Origin: Fulvia fulva | Lineage: Eukaryota; Ascomycota; Dothideomycetes; Mycosphaerellales; Mycosphaerellaceae | Assembly: GCF_020509005.1 (NCBI RefSeq) | Contig: NC_063017.1 | Location: 248,001-312,000 of the forward strand | Direction: 5' to 3' | Length of the DNA stretch: 64,000 nt | Part shown: positions 32,530 to 42,923 of the stretch, one piece after another | Position numbering within the stretch: the stretch's first letter is position 1 | Layout of the letters: each line of letters opens with the position of its first letter | Position numbers and translations under genes: made by a program | Notes under the pieces: model-generated | Told to the model about the DNA's origin: nothing | Databases searched by the model: none | The model's input: only the letters and a program-made list of their open reading frames with translations

Positions 32530-34515
32530 CTATCCACTATCCTCAGCATCCACCTGAATGCTCTGCGGGTTCCTAAACACATTATCAGGATCCAATTCCG
32601 CCTTGATCTTCTGCAGCCTCTCCACATTATCACCCCAATATGCCGTCTGAGCATCATGCAAGCTCTTGTCGACATACCCAGGATACGCACTATCATCAAC
32701 ACCAGGAGTCGCGTTCTTGGCGGCCTCGTTGAGCCCATTTAGGAAGAGCCTCGAGGTGGGAGTGACGATTTGCGTGAGGTCCACGATGTAGCTCTGCATC
32801 CAATACAGCGCATCACGATGCCAGTATGCTGTCGCATCTTGAGCCACGTCGTTGATCGCTCCACCTGCGAGGTCGAAGACCACGAACCATAGAGGAGAGT
32901 TGCTTTCGGCAGTGTCGAGGTAGTTGAAGACCTGGTCGATGGCATCTTCTGTCATCAGAGTGTTCTCGGTGAACTTCAGGCTCTTGCTGTAGAAGTGGGC
33001 GGGCGTATGCGAGGCGAAGAGAGTCGAGAAGACGCCTGAGAGCTTGGTGCCAGGTGGTAGTGCTGATAGCAGTGGGCTCTGCTGTACATCGCTGACAAGC
33101 TCGAGGATCGACGTGAGATTGAGGTTCGGGAGAAGCTCGCCCAGGATATGCAGGTCGGTCGTGTTGGTGATGATGTCGAGGAGACCCGAGTATCTAAGGT
33201 TCGTGAAGACGGACTGCAAAACAGCAGTATCGCCCTGGAAAGCTTCGAGCACGGATGCTAGACTGGTATCCTTGAGTTGCTGGACGTCTTGTAAGACTGC
33301 CGCGGTATCACCAGACTCGATTGCCGGTGCCACTTGTGCAAGGCTGCCAATGAGGGGCTGGAGAATATCTGCAGACAGAGCCGGTAGGAAACCCAGAAGA
33401 CCTGTACCGGATAAGTTGTTGACTAACCCGAAGGCAGCGGTCAAGTTAAGCTTGTCCAGGACAGCAAGCAGATCGGCCGTGTCAAGTGCATCGCCGGTAG
33501 GCCCTGCAACCCCAGCGGCAGCGAACTGTACCTCTGACTCTGTTTCGACCTTCATCAAGTCCTCCGGTGACCCATAGAACGACCCAGTGACGAGCGAGAA
33601 GCCCTCGTAGATATAGATCGTAGAGCTAAGACTTCTCGACAAATTCTTCTGCGAGATAAGACCTTGCCAGCCGGCGACGACACCCGCAGAAGTGCTAAAG
33701 TTGCCAGGCACAATGTACGAGTAGGGAACGGGTTGAACAGGATCGCGCGTCTTGATCGTGAACCGGGTGACGATACCGAAACTCCACGCGGCGCCCTTGA
33801 TGGCGAAGAAGAGATCCTGGTTCTCGTCGTCGGACGCGGTGACGATGGAGCCGTCCGCCAGCACGACTTGCGCTTCTATGATCTGGTCGGCAGCAAGTCC
33901 GTAGGTCCTCGACAGTGGTCCAAGGCCTCCTACAGTGAAGTGTCCTCCCGTACCAATGGATGGGATGAAGCTGTAGACGGCAGTACGGCCGACAGCAGTC
34001 AATTGCTCGGTCAGAGCACCAAGTAAGTTCCCGGTGCCGAAGCAGAGCGTTTGATCGGCGTCGTTGTACGTGATACTGTTCAGGTTCTGCAAATTGATCG
34101 ACAAGGACCCATTGATTCCTCCCAGACCTGCGAAGAACATCAGCATGGCAGTATAAATTGACCGACCTTTGGAATACATACCAAAATTATCAAAACCATG
34201 TCCACCACTCAGCGGCTGGACCGCTATCTTCGCATCGCGAGCACACTTCACCAAGGCAGCGACCTCTTCTGCCGTCGTTGGGAAAGCTATAGCCGAGGGA
34301 GCGACCACATTGTCGAGGTTGTAGATGTCCAGCTCGCTCACATAGTTCGGCGAAGTCGGCACCACATATTGACTCGAGTTGCCACTGACAGCATTCGCAA
34401 TGCAAGTGGCATACTGAGCAATCGTAGCAGGATCAGGCGGTGATGGAGGATACTGTGGACCTTGCGCAAGGCTGAAAGGCAAGGCAGTAAGTAGACCTGC
34501 TACGAGCGGCAACAT
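32530..34515 (-). CDS. Secreted FAD-linked oxidoreductase, berberine-bridge (BBE)-like, with large insert
   Basis: Exons 34515-34182 and 34127-32530 give 643 aa; the 54-nt intron is a multiple of three and open, but its removal restores the family sequence. Residues 1-19 are a signal peptide. The FAD_binding_4 domain has SGGHGFDNFG with the flavin-linking His106, and GTGGHFTVGGLG near residue 170. Enzymes with two flavin links have Cys in place of that Phe, so this one is probably linked only through His. The BBE element near the C-terminus includes DPDNVFRNPQ. Between the two lies an extra Leu/Ala-rich segment of about 110-130 residues (within 307-483). Several N-glycosylation sites are present. 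It probably oxidises a sugar or an alcohol outside the cell. Confidence 0.88.
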   Translation of the reverse strand: MLPLVAGLLTALPFSLAQGPQYPPSPPDPATIAQYATCIANAVSGNSSQYVVPTSPNYVSELDIYNLDNVVAPSAIAFPTTAEEVAALVKCARDAKIAVQPLSGGHGFDNFGMYSKGRSIYTAMLMFFAGLGGINGSLSINLQNLNSITYNDADQTLCFGTGNLLGALTEQLTAVGRTAVYSFIPSIGTGGHFTVGGLGPLSRTYGLAADQIIEAQVVLADGSIVTASDDENQDLFFAIKGAAWSFGIVTRFTIKTRDPVQPVPYSYIVPGNFSTSAGVVAGWQGLISQKNLSRSLSSTIYIYEGFSLVTGSFYGSPEDLMKVETESEVQFAAAGVAGPTGDALDTADLLAVLDKLNLTAAFGLVNNLSGTGLLGFLPALSADILQPLIGSLAQVAPAIESGDTAAVLQDVQQLKDTSLASVLEAFQGDTAVLQSVFTNLRYSGLLDIITNTTDLHILGELLPNLNLTSILELVSDVQQSPLLSALPPGTKLSGVFSTLFASHTPAHFYSKSLKFTENTLMTEDAIDQVFNYLDTAESNSPLWFVVFDLAGGAINDVAQDATAYWHRDALYWMQSYIVDLTQIVTPTSRLFLNGLNEAAKNATPGVDDSAYPGYVDKSLHDAQTAYWGDNVERLQKIKAELDPDNVFRNPQSIQVDAEDSG

Positions 34516-35727
34516 TGTCTCGAACGGAAATGCGAGGGAGGTAAAGGTGAACTCGCTCTCGAAACAGTCTCCGGGAAGGCAAGTGCTATATCAAGCCACT
34601 CGTAACTTTCTCTACGGCATTGCAAGCGAGTAGCTGCCGGTAGATGAATTGTCTCAAATGTCAGATCATGGCCATCATAACCTCGTACTAGTTTGTGATG
34701 AGGTTCGAGGTTTCGACATGGAGTGCGATGCCTGGCCTGTCAGTCTGGCGTGCCATGTGGTGTGCATTGTGCCTGATTGGCTGGGGCCATGAGCATCTGT
34801 CGAAGCCTGTCAATCAATATACACCCTCTTACCATGATCGTGCCAAAGCACATGGTGTGCAATCTTGCCAACGGGGATCTCGCCGTTCTTCAACAGGCCA
34901 TCCTGCCGTATCTAATCCGCTCCAGACAGGCTGCACAATTGGCCACATTCGTTGCTTACTTCGTCTCGGGCACGGCCGACACTTTGATCTGGTCGTTTTT
35001 GAGCATCTGAAGTCGCAACGCTAACTATGAACGGCCTCGATCGTTGAATCCTTACGAAATTGTCTCTCCTATGAGCAGGGAATAAGACGGTGTAGCTATT
35101 CACAGCTTCAGTGCAGTCTTTGCGAGTCGCCTTTATGCGTTATCGATACTCACGTACCGGTCAACACAAACTTCTTTCACATCAGGTTGATCAATGCAAT
35201 GCGACTCTCTTGAGATGTCGTCCTTCATCCGCTCCTCATCAAGATTCCGGCACTAGTTGATGAAGGTGCATTGCCTTGGCAGACCAGCATCCATGTTCCA
35301 GCAAGATCCGCGAGAAACTTTTAATAGCCAGACCCATGTCTATGCCAACCACGTGGGCGCGGAGTGCAAGCGTTCCGAGACTGAAGTGGTGACACCGCAA
35401 GAAACCAGACACAGTCGTACCCTAGTTGCCAATTCTATATGACGCTCGATTGCGCGGATGTTAGAACTTGGCCCGCCTCTGGTGGCACCATTTCTCGAGC
35501 ATCGATCACTCTGCTTGAGATGAACTCATTAGAGTACCAGCAGAATATCAGTAATCTACCCCTTAAGCGTCATGTATTCCAGCATTGTCATAACCTCACC
35601 TCAGGTACGTTGCACACCGCTGATACCACAGTATCCATAGTTGAAGCTTTCACTCTCTCACGTTGCGGCCGTATTCAAAGCAGTGAAATGAATAATGCTC
35701 TCCCACGACCCTCGCTACACGAATACT
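34516..35727. other. 1.2-kb intergenic region, nothing recognised
   Basis: No open frame with protein-like composition and no repeat were seen. It probably includes the promoter of the FAD oxidase and the 3' flank of the next minus-strand gene. Confidence 0.5.
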
Positions 35728-36324
35728 TCAGTTCTCGCCCTCCTCGCCTTTGCTCTTCACAGGCAACTTTTTCCTATACACAACGACATCCGACCCCTCC
35801 ATTTTCACTGCATTGATGTCGATCCATTCCATCAACAACGAATGCTTCTCATTTCCCTCAGGAGCAGGTGGTCTGGACGCGGTGAACTCTTTCCACGTCA
35901 AAGCCTGAGGTGATAACGTTGATGGCGCATTTGCAATGGCTGTCGCTGGCGTTTGTGCTGATGGTGGAGCTGCTGAAGGTGTTGTCGTTGGCACTGATAC
36001 TGTCGTCGATACTGACGCCGATCCCAAGGCCTGGCTCTTAATCTGTACCCCATCAGCATCACTGACTTCGCGGGTCTCCCGGTTCGGGAAATCATGCTGC
36101 GCTGATAATGCGCGCGACTCTTCCCGTTCCGGAAGATGCGTTTTCTGCTGTTGACATGATTGTAGGCCAATTGATGGCTGTGATGATACTTGTGCTGTCT
36201 GCGATAGATATGATATCTGTGTTGGCTGAAGACTGCTCCGGTTCGATGTTGTGGACGCGGTGGAGTCACTGGTACGTTTCCGCCAGTGGGCAATCATGTC
36301 TGTGATAAGCTTCGGACTCTCCAT
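35728..36324 (-). CDS. Disordered protein of unknown function
   Basis: The frame opens at 36366; I prefer the ATG at 36324 (MESPKLITDMIAHWRK), giving 198 aa. A short amphipathic helix at the N-terminus is followed by a Ser/Thr/Gln/Pro-rich disordered stretch and a compact C-terminal piece (ALTWKEFTASRPPAPEG and MEWIDINAVKMEGSDVVVY). The C-terminal piece looks conserved-type, with two short strands. No domain is recognised. Confidence 0.55.
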   Translation of the reverse strand: MESPKLITDMIAHWRKRTSDSTASTTSNRSSLQPTQISYLSQTAQVSSQPSIGLQSCQQQKTHLPEREESRALSAQHDFPNRETREVSDADGVQIKSQALGSASVSTTVSVPTTTPSAAPPSAQTPATAIANAPSTLSPQALTWKEFTASRPPAPEGNEKHSLLMEWIDINAVKMEGSDVVVYRKKLPVKSKGEEGEN

Positions 36325-36526
36325 GGTGTCTCTTGCCCGGTCTACACTGTCAAATCCGGAAGGCACCCCTTGGTATTGCTAAGGTGGTCGTTGTTACGCT
36401 CGATGTATAAGAAGCCCATTGCGCTTGCGTGCTCAGAGCAGTGGTGAAGTATGGTTTGCTGCATCCCGGAGCTGGATAGACAAACCTGAACACCGCTGCC
36501 CAGAAAGAGTCCACGTGAACAGTCCT

Positions 36527-37807
36527 CTACCACTTCCTCGCAATATCCCTCCCACCTATTCTATTAAACACCCAACTAATCCCAATCATCAACGTCCTCC
36601 TCCAACTCCTCGGCCAATGGAAAATACTTCCACTCCTCCAAGCGATCCACGCAGACTGGCCCGTCCACTCTTCTCTCCCCCCAATAACGCCATCGTGCTG
36701 TCCCAGGTACGCGATATTCGGCCGGGAGTTGTATTGAAATGGGCTTCTTGGCTCGTCAGCAGCGTTGAGCTCTTTCGCTAGATACTCTGCCTTCTGGACG
36801 GCGACCTCGGCCAGCATTGGGAGAGTGTAGCCGTCGATGTTGGCGGAGTCGCCGAGGGCGTAGACGTTGTCGATGAGGTGGTCGTATTTGTTGAAGACTC
36901 GCAGTCTTCGATCTGTCATGATCCTGGGAAGCTTTTCAGTCTTCTTGACATCAAGCTTGTCAACAAGACTGTTTATACCATTGCCAGTGGCCCAGATCAG
37001 CATGCCGTACTTTTCTTCGCCAAGTTCCTTGGTCCAGATGGCTCCAGCCTCGACTTTTTCGATGTGGCTGCTAGTCCTAACCTCGACGCCCCGACCTTCC
37101 AATTTCTGCGCTGCGTATTCTCCCAGGCGTTTATCGAAGTTGCCCAGTAACCCAGGCGCGACGTCATGGATCTCGATACTCAGCTTGCCGTCCAGGTGTG
37201 GGTAGATATGTCTCAAGTCGTGGTGCCAGAGATCGAAGAGCTCGGCAGTTGCCTCAATACCAATGGCGCCACCACCGACAACCAGGATTCGAAGAATGTC
37301 ACGCTGCTGGGCGTCCGTCAGACCCGGTGTGGAGGCAGCATCGAGCATCTCCAAAATCCGCTGCTGGACCTTCCGGGCGTCGTTCGTGGTACGCAAGAAG
37401 TTTGCATGCTTTAAAGCGCCAGGAGTTCCGAATGTCTGAACATCACAGCCGGGTGCCAGAACGAGCTTGTCGTACTTGAGCTCGAAGGGATTCTGGGCTT
37501 TCAGATGTTCTTCTGCGATGTCCGGAACGGCGGGACGACAATGTAGTGTCTTCTCCTTGAAGTTGATGTCTTCGACTGTCGCTTTGTAATACTGAAGCCC
37601 TGGAAGCTTGTTCTGTCGTCGAATGGGCTCTTCAGCTAGGCGGAAGTTGAACATGCCAGCAGCCGCACTTGCCAGCAATGGTGTGTATTGAATGGTCCTT
37701 GTCGGTGATATGACAGCCACATTGTACTTCGTGACTGAAAGAGCTTGCGCCAAAGTGAAGCCTCCCCAACCGGAGCCGATTACTGCAATGGTGGGTTTCG
37801 ATGCCAT
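36527..37807 (-). CDS. Type II (alternative, rotenone-insensitive) NADH dehydrogenase
   Basis: An intron-free frame of 426 aa. Two dinucleotide-binding folds are visible: FAD motif IGSGWGGFT at residues 10-18 and NAD motif VVGGGAIGIEATAEL near 176-190. YALGDSANIDG near residue 317 is the flavin-contact motif. The C-terminal 40 residues are aromatic and basic, a membrane-anchoring end typical of Ndi/Nde proteins. These enzymes pass electrons from NADH to ubiquinone without pumping protons. There is no clear mitochondrial presequence and the protein is shorter than classic Nde1, so an external, cytosolic-facing or non-mitochondrial site is possible. Confidence 0.85.
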   Translation of the reverse strand: MASKPTIAVIGSGWGGFTLAQALSVTKYNVAVISPTRTIQYTPLLASAAAGMFNFRLAEEPIRRQNKLPGLQYYKATVEDINFKEKTLHCRPAVPDIAEEHLKAQNPFELKYDKLVLAPGCDVQTFGTPGALKHANFLRTTNDARKVQQRILEMLDAASTPGLTDAQQRDILRILVVGGGAIGIEATAELFDLWHHDLRHIYPHLDGKLSIEIHDVAPGLLGNFDKRLGEYAAQKLEGRGVEVRTSSHIEKVEAGAIWTKELGEEKYGMLIWATGNGINSLVDKLDVKKTEKLPRIMTDRRLRVFNKYDHLIDNVYALGDSANIDGYTLPMLAEVAVQKAEYLAKELNAADEPRSPFQYNSRPNIAYLGQHDGVIGGREEWTGQSAWIAWRSGSIFHWPRSWRRTLMIGISWVFNRIGGRDIARKW

Positions 37808-38096
37808 GTTTGTGGATCTACTGGTGCGCCTAGAATGCTTTTTGGGTGCTGTGAAAGCTTGTCAGTGATAGTGCAGAATCCCGTTGCACCTTTTGTTCTT
37901 TGAAAAGTGTCCGTCTTCGTTACGTCGCGGCATGTTGTTGATTTGACGTCACACAATAGTGGATCCCGAAGACAGGGATGCTGCATAGATTGCGGAGTGT
38001 AGGGCGAGAAGATGGTGAAGATGACAACGAGAACCAGAAAGCGACTCGTGAGCGATTTCAAAGGGGTATACAGCATTCTCAACCTCGCGTGTAAGT

Positions 38097-39550
38097 CTAT
38101 CGTCGCCTGGTACCTCCGAAGCCAGTACTTTCCTGCCGGCTACTGCTTGGTGCCGGCGAACTGCTCGATCCTGAGGAGTACGTGTCAGTACTAGGTCCCG
38201 CCAACGTGAACGCACGGGAGATGAAGGAGGTGGAGGAGGTGTCGGCTCACGAGCGGGAGCCCTGTTCTCCGTAGCAGAGTAAGGTCTCGACGGCTCGCGA
38301 GTCCGACGAGTGGTGAAGTCCCTGGGATGTGATCGCGGAGGAGAAGGGGGTGTGGACTCGCGAGCGGGATCTCTATAGCTTGTTGAAGCATTAGAGCTCG
38401 ACAGCTCGTGGCCCAGGTCCTGATCCATGTCCGAGTCGTGTCTGTTCGACTCACCTGCTCCCCAGCTACCATAGCCGGATGGTGCATTATAGTTTGATGG
38501 GCCTGAATGATGGTAAGCAGGTGAGGTATTGGTTCCACCAAAGATATTGCTTGTACCTGGTCGGGCATAAGCATTCCTAGCTTCCTGAGCGCGGGCTTGA
38601 CGACTGGCGTTCCATGCTCCTGCGGCGTACCCTGCTGCGGTTCCTGCAGCAGTGCCGGACCAGAAACCCGGTCGCCATGGCTCATTCTGTTGACTGCTGG
38701 AGCCTCTTGACGAGGGTTTGGGTTTGGGTTGGCCTGAAGAAGAATTGTCAGAAAGGCTCGACCTATTTCCACGCCGAGAGGGTGAACGAGGGGAGGTAGA
38801 ATTGACCGCTGCGCGAGTGACAATCTCGAGCACCTTTAGACATCGGATTGGGGTCCATGTTCCGGCGGACTCCTCGGCTTGCTCACCTCGGGGAGTATAC
38901 GGTGGTGGAGGGTCGTCATTATCATCTCCTCCACCCCAGAAGTTGCCACCAGCGCGACGGCCGTTACCCGGTCGTCTGCCACCATTCCGGTTGCCACCAG
39001 TAAAGACACTGTAGAGTATCACGCAGACAATGGCCACAAAGATGATCCAGAAAAGCGTAGTGGCCAGACCATCTCCCAGTGAGCTCTCGTCTCCGCTTCG
39101 ATTCTTGGACCTCCATGCCTTGTTGTTGACACGATCGTGGTACTTGGCCTCGCCTTGTGGAGTAAGTATAAGTCGATACTCAACGCCACACGATCCTTTC
39201 AGGATATATGGATCGTCCGGGTTCTCGTAGCCTTCACAAATGACATCGGTACTGCCAAGCTTGAACTCTGGCGGCAAGCTCGCTTTGCAGGTCCACTGGA
39301 TATCTTCTGCACCGTAGTCTGATCCAGCGTTGGTGCAGCGCATGACATCGACGTCGTAGAGGCCTTTTGCGTTGCCACCAATGCATGTGAGTTGTGGTAT
39401 TGGCTCGACGCGTCGCGCGGACGTCAGCGCGCCATCACGAAGTGTCAGCGTCTTGATGGACGACAGCTTAACGGCATCTTTCTGCTTGCTGTAGTATGCT
39501 AGTGATGATGTTGCGAGTGCCAACAGCGCGACAAGTCCGGACAGATGCAT
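38097..39550 (-). CDS. SARAF-like (TMEM66) ER membrane protein
   Basis: The N-terminal exon runs 39550-38887: a signal peptide (1-18), a cysteine-containing luminal domain with VMRCTNAGSDYGAEDIQWTC, a transmembrane helix near residues 165-185 and a GGNRNGGRRPG linker. A 153-nt intron (38886-38734; GTGAGC, CTGAC branch, TTCAG) is open in frame, but its removal joins PPPYTPRG to the WRPGFWSG motif as in the family. The cytosolic part is Ser/Pro/Arg rich. Unspliced, the frame continues to 37949, but the family-type ending ESTGFGGTRRR with a stop at 38097 appears in another frame. A last intron, probably ending at 38133, is therefore likely. Animal SARAF dampens store-operated Ca2+ entry; the fungal role is unknown. 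Confidence 0.82.
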
Positions 39551-39887
39551 CCTGCTGTCGGTTCTGTGGGTCAGATCTGCGAGTGTGTTAGATGCTCATC
39601 ACGAGGATGAGATGCATGGATTCAGTCCGAATTCATTAGGAGTACAAGTGGCGATATGTCCTCAGTCGTGAAGGACAGCTTTCTTTCTCATCACGTCGTG
39701 ACTGCCTGCGCGAGCGTTATTGATGCGATCACGTGCCACAGCATCCAAATCGTCACTGCCCCAATGCCCCGCTAGCGCATTCGGCTGCCCATAAATCTTC
39801 ATTCAGTCGCCGATTCTGCTCTTTCTCACAAAATGGCGACTCACACGATAGCATCACGGCGACAGCCTACAACCACACCGCCACACC
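39551..39887. other. Divergent promoter region of the SARAF-like gene and ADE12
   Basis: About 340 bp. It contains a CACGTG E-box at 39730-39735, about 150 bp before the ADE12 start. No gene was seen. Confidence 0.5.
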
Positions 39888-41213
39888 ATGGCCACCATCA
39901 TCCTCGGAGCCCAGTGGGGTGATGAGGGCAAGGGCAAGATTGTCGATGTCATTGCCCAAGACGGCATCCAGCTGTGCTGTCGCGCGCAAGGCGGTCACAA
40001 TGCCGGCCACACCATCACCAAAGACCTCAATGGCACCATGACCACCTTTGACGTCCACATCCTTCGTATGTCAGTCGCAGAACATGTGACAGTCATATGC
40101 TAACCGTCTGCAGCTTCGGGAGTCCTCACAGAAGGTTGCGTCAACCTCATTGGCACTGGCTGTGTCGTCTACGTGCCCAACTTCTTCAAGGAGATAGAGA
40201 CTCTGGAGAACAAGGGCATCCAGACCAAGGACCGCATCCTCGTCAGCGACCGTTGCCACGTCGACCTGGACCTCCACACCAAAGTCGACGGCCTTGAAGA
40301 AGTTGAGCTGGGCAAGGCCAACATTGGCACAACTGGCAAAGGCATTGGCCCTACATACTCTACAAAAGCATCTCGCAGCGGTATCCATGTCGCCGAGATC
40401 TTCAACAAGACGAAGTTCGACGAGAAGGTGCGCCAACTCGCATACAGCTTTCAGAAAAGATATGGCGACTTGCTCAAGTATGATGTGGAAGACGAGATCA
40501 CACGCTTCGACGACTATCGCGAGAGGCTGAAGCCATATGTCGTAGATCAGGTCCCACTAATCGAGTCAGCTGTCAAGGGCAACGTCCGGATGCTGGTAGA
40601 AGGTAGCCAAGCTGCGATGCTGGACATCGACAATGGCACGTACCCTTATGTCACCTCCTCGAACACTGGCCTCGGTGGTGTCTTCACTGGTCTGCATCTC
40701 AACCCTCGCAAGATCCAGGAGACCATTGGAGTCGTCAAGGCATACACAACACGTGTCGGCTCAGGCCCGTTCCCCTCAGAACAAAACAATGAGATCGGCG
40801 AGAAGCTGCAGAAGATCGGCAAAGAGTTCGGTGTCACTACTGGACGTACTCGGCGCTGCGGCTGGCTCGACTTGGTCGTGGTCAAGTTCTCACACATCCT
40901 CAACTGGTACGACGCCATCAACCTCACGAAGCTCGACATCCTGGACGACTTCGACGAGATCAAGATTGCAACCGAGTACCGCTACAACGGCCAAAAGATC
41001 ACCTCTTTCCCAGCAGACCTTACAATCCTCGAGAAGATCGAAGTCATCTACGAAACCCTCCCAGGCTGGAAGTCCAACACAGTCGGCATGAGGAAGTACG
41101 AAGAACTCCCAGAGAATGCGAGGAAGTACATTGAATATATCGAGAAGTTCGTGGACGTCAAGATCAAGTATATCGGTACTGGACCTGGCAATGAGAACAT
41201 GATCGTGCGGTAG
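39888..41213 (+). CDS. ade12: Adenylosuccinate synthetase
   Basis: Exons 39888-40065 and 40114-41213 give 425 aa, the normal length. The 48-nt intron has a GTATGT donor, CTAAC branch and TGCAG acceptor. The enzyme joins IMP and aspartate using GTP, the first committed step from IMP to AMP. Residues 11-17 carry the GTP loop GDEGKGK with the catalytic Asp; GGHNAGHT follows near 36-43. The IMP-binding RSGIHVAEI segment, [34 protein letters not shown] and [11 protein letters not shown] are all present. It acts in the cytosol and is unrelated by sequence to the AIR synthetase 10 kb away, though it serves the same pathway. Confidence 0.96.
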
Positions 41214-41747
41214 GACCGTCCGGTTGTTGTCAAGTGCGAGGGCAGGAAGGATTCTATTACGACTGTGAAGTGCGAAGACAGAGAGAGTTCTGTCACACTC
41301 GATCAGGATAGTACTGGAATAGCTTTGTAGAGCTGCGCAAGGTATACCCAGCAGCCAGCACATGGAAATGAATAGCAAACGAAGTAGACACAAAAACAGA
41401 GCTTGCCCTTACCTTGAAATTGCAACTCTTGCGTGGCCGGTGGCATTATGAATCGACCTGGGACTGACACGTCTTACGGAGTGCAGCATCTCGTGCTGTG
41501 AGACGCAATACGGCAAGCGTGTGAGGAGTGTGAGGAGTGTATGTCAAGCCACAGCTCGTATTGTATTTCCATGCTGTGTGCAAATACTCAATGTGCTTTT
41601 ATGGTTCTGGTGCATCTACCAGCGCTTCAATACAGCGCACTCAGGTTCTCAAGGTATGGACGTAGGAAGCCCTACCATCCACCGAGCAGGGCACAAGATC
41701 GCGTTGTCGCAGCGTCCTCTCAATCGCAAGATCCTCAGGACAAGCCC
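41214..41747. other. Convergent 3' region of ADE12 and PHO88
   Basis: About 530 bp with no supported gene on either strand. Confidence 0.5.
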
Positions 41748-42460
41748 CTACTCCTCCTTAACCCCACCCCGTCCAGCCTTCTCCGCCGCTTCAATACTCT
41801 TCTTATCCGTCTTAACCTCCCCCTGCTGTCCCCCCAGCATCCCCGCCATACCCGCATTCGCCTTCCACGGTCTCTTCAAATCCCCCGTCGCGGCCTGTCC
41901 AAACAGGTGCACCTTGACCAAATTCCCCTCGAACGCTCCTTTCAGTGGGATGATGGACTGGATCAGGAGCGGGTTGGTGTATTTGAAGTAGAGATGCATC
42001 ACGGCCATCATGCCGACGCCCATCAGCTGGGATTTGAAGAGGCCTTTGAGTTGGGTTGTGTCGTAGGCGTGGACGGTGGTGGTTACGGCTTTGGGTTCTT
42101 CCGTGCTGCCCATGGGGGCGGGTTCGACGTATTTTAGGACTGTCATGTCTGGATCCAATTGTCAGTAGGCTCTCGAGAGTGTTTGTGGCTGGTGTGTGTG
42201 GATTGGGAGCTGTGTACCTCTCTTCTTATTGATCGTCTGCTGGACATAGATGTAAATGCCCGCAATAATGATATTCGACACGACGTAAAGCGCGCGAACA
42301 CCATTGAGCACATTCGGATCGTCGAAGGGGATCTTCTTGGAGGCTTGCATCATCACCAAGATGATGACGAGGTTGGTACTGTTTGTCGCCATGTCAGTCA
42401 ATAGCCCTGGTCGTGGGTCGCGTGCGAATAGCTGTCTGCGTACATTTGCGGGTTCACCAT
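41748..42460 (-). CDS. pho88: Pho88/Snd3 ER-membrane targeting protein
   Basis: Three exons: 42460-42444 (17 nt), 42378-42218 and 42148-41748, giving 192 aa. Introns are 65 and 69 nt. The tiny first exon encodes MVNPQ plus part of the next codon and is confirmed by the family start NPQITN. A hydrophobic N-terminal helix, the motif QASKKIPFDDP, a second helix (VRALYVVSNIIIAGIYIYV) and a conserved FKSQLMGVGMMAVMHLYFKY segment identify Pho88. Snd3/Pho88 works in the SRP-independent pathway that inserts membrane proteins into the ER and was first found through phosphate uptake. Confidence 0.94.
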
Positions 42461-42923
42461 GGTGACAGTCCTGGTCGCGGATATGCCGGCGTGGCTGTGG
42501 AGGATGTTGTAATGGCGGTGGAAGCTCGTGTGGGGTGGTGAGAGGTGAAGATGTTGTGGTGAAGGGTGTGAAGATTTATGTCGGATAGCGAGAGCGAGAG
42601 GACAGATCTGGCTCTTCAGGGTCGGGCAAGAGCCGCGCCGCGCACGTGACAGTTGGGCGCGACTTGTGAGGATGTATCAACCTCCGCGTTCACTTTCATG
42701 GGCTGTTTCTGCTTCTCTTCAATCACATGCTGTCCTAATCGAGGACGTAGGGTATCGCTACATACTGCGAGGACCGCTGTTCCGGTCTCTCACTTCCTGT
42801 TCCGCTGTGCGCTACAGTACACGTATCTCTTTCGACCTTGCCACCTCTCGAGGGCCCATTCTGCTCTCTAGGCAGCGCTTCAGTTCGCCACTGTCCATGA
42901 TCTGCGTATGATAACTGCTTTAT
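42461..42923. other. PHO88 promoter and AOS1 3' flank
   Basis: About 460 bp with no supported gene. A CACGTG E-box lies at 42643-42648. Confidence 0.5.
42643..42648. promoter_or_regulatory. CACGTG E-box upstream of PHO88
   Basis: A palindromic CACGTG lies about 185 bp before the PHO88 start. Pho4/NUC-1-type bHLH factors of the phosphate response bind this core, as do other bHLH proteins. The same core also occurs before ADE12, the SNF2 gene and the 26589 gene, so on its own it is weak evidence. Confidence 0.3.

Noticed and set aside
28407..39550. A secondary-metabolite cluster (permease, secreted oxidase, NADH dehydrogenase)
   Set aside because: There is no synthase, terpene cyclase or cluster regulator, and the surrounding genes are primary metabolism or membrane biology.
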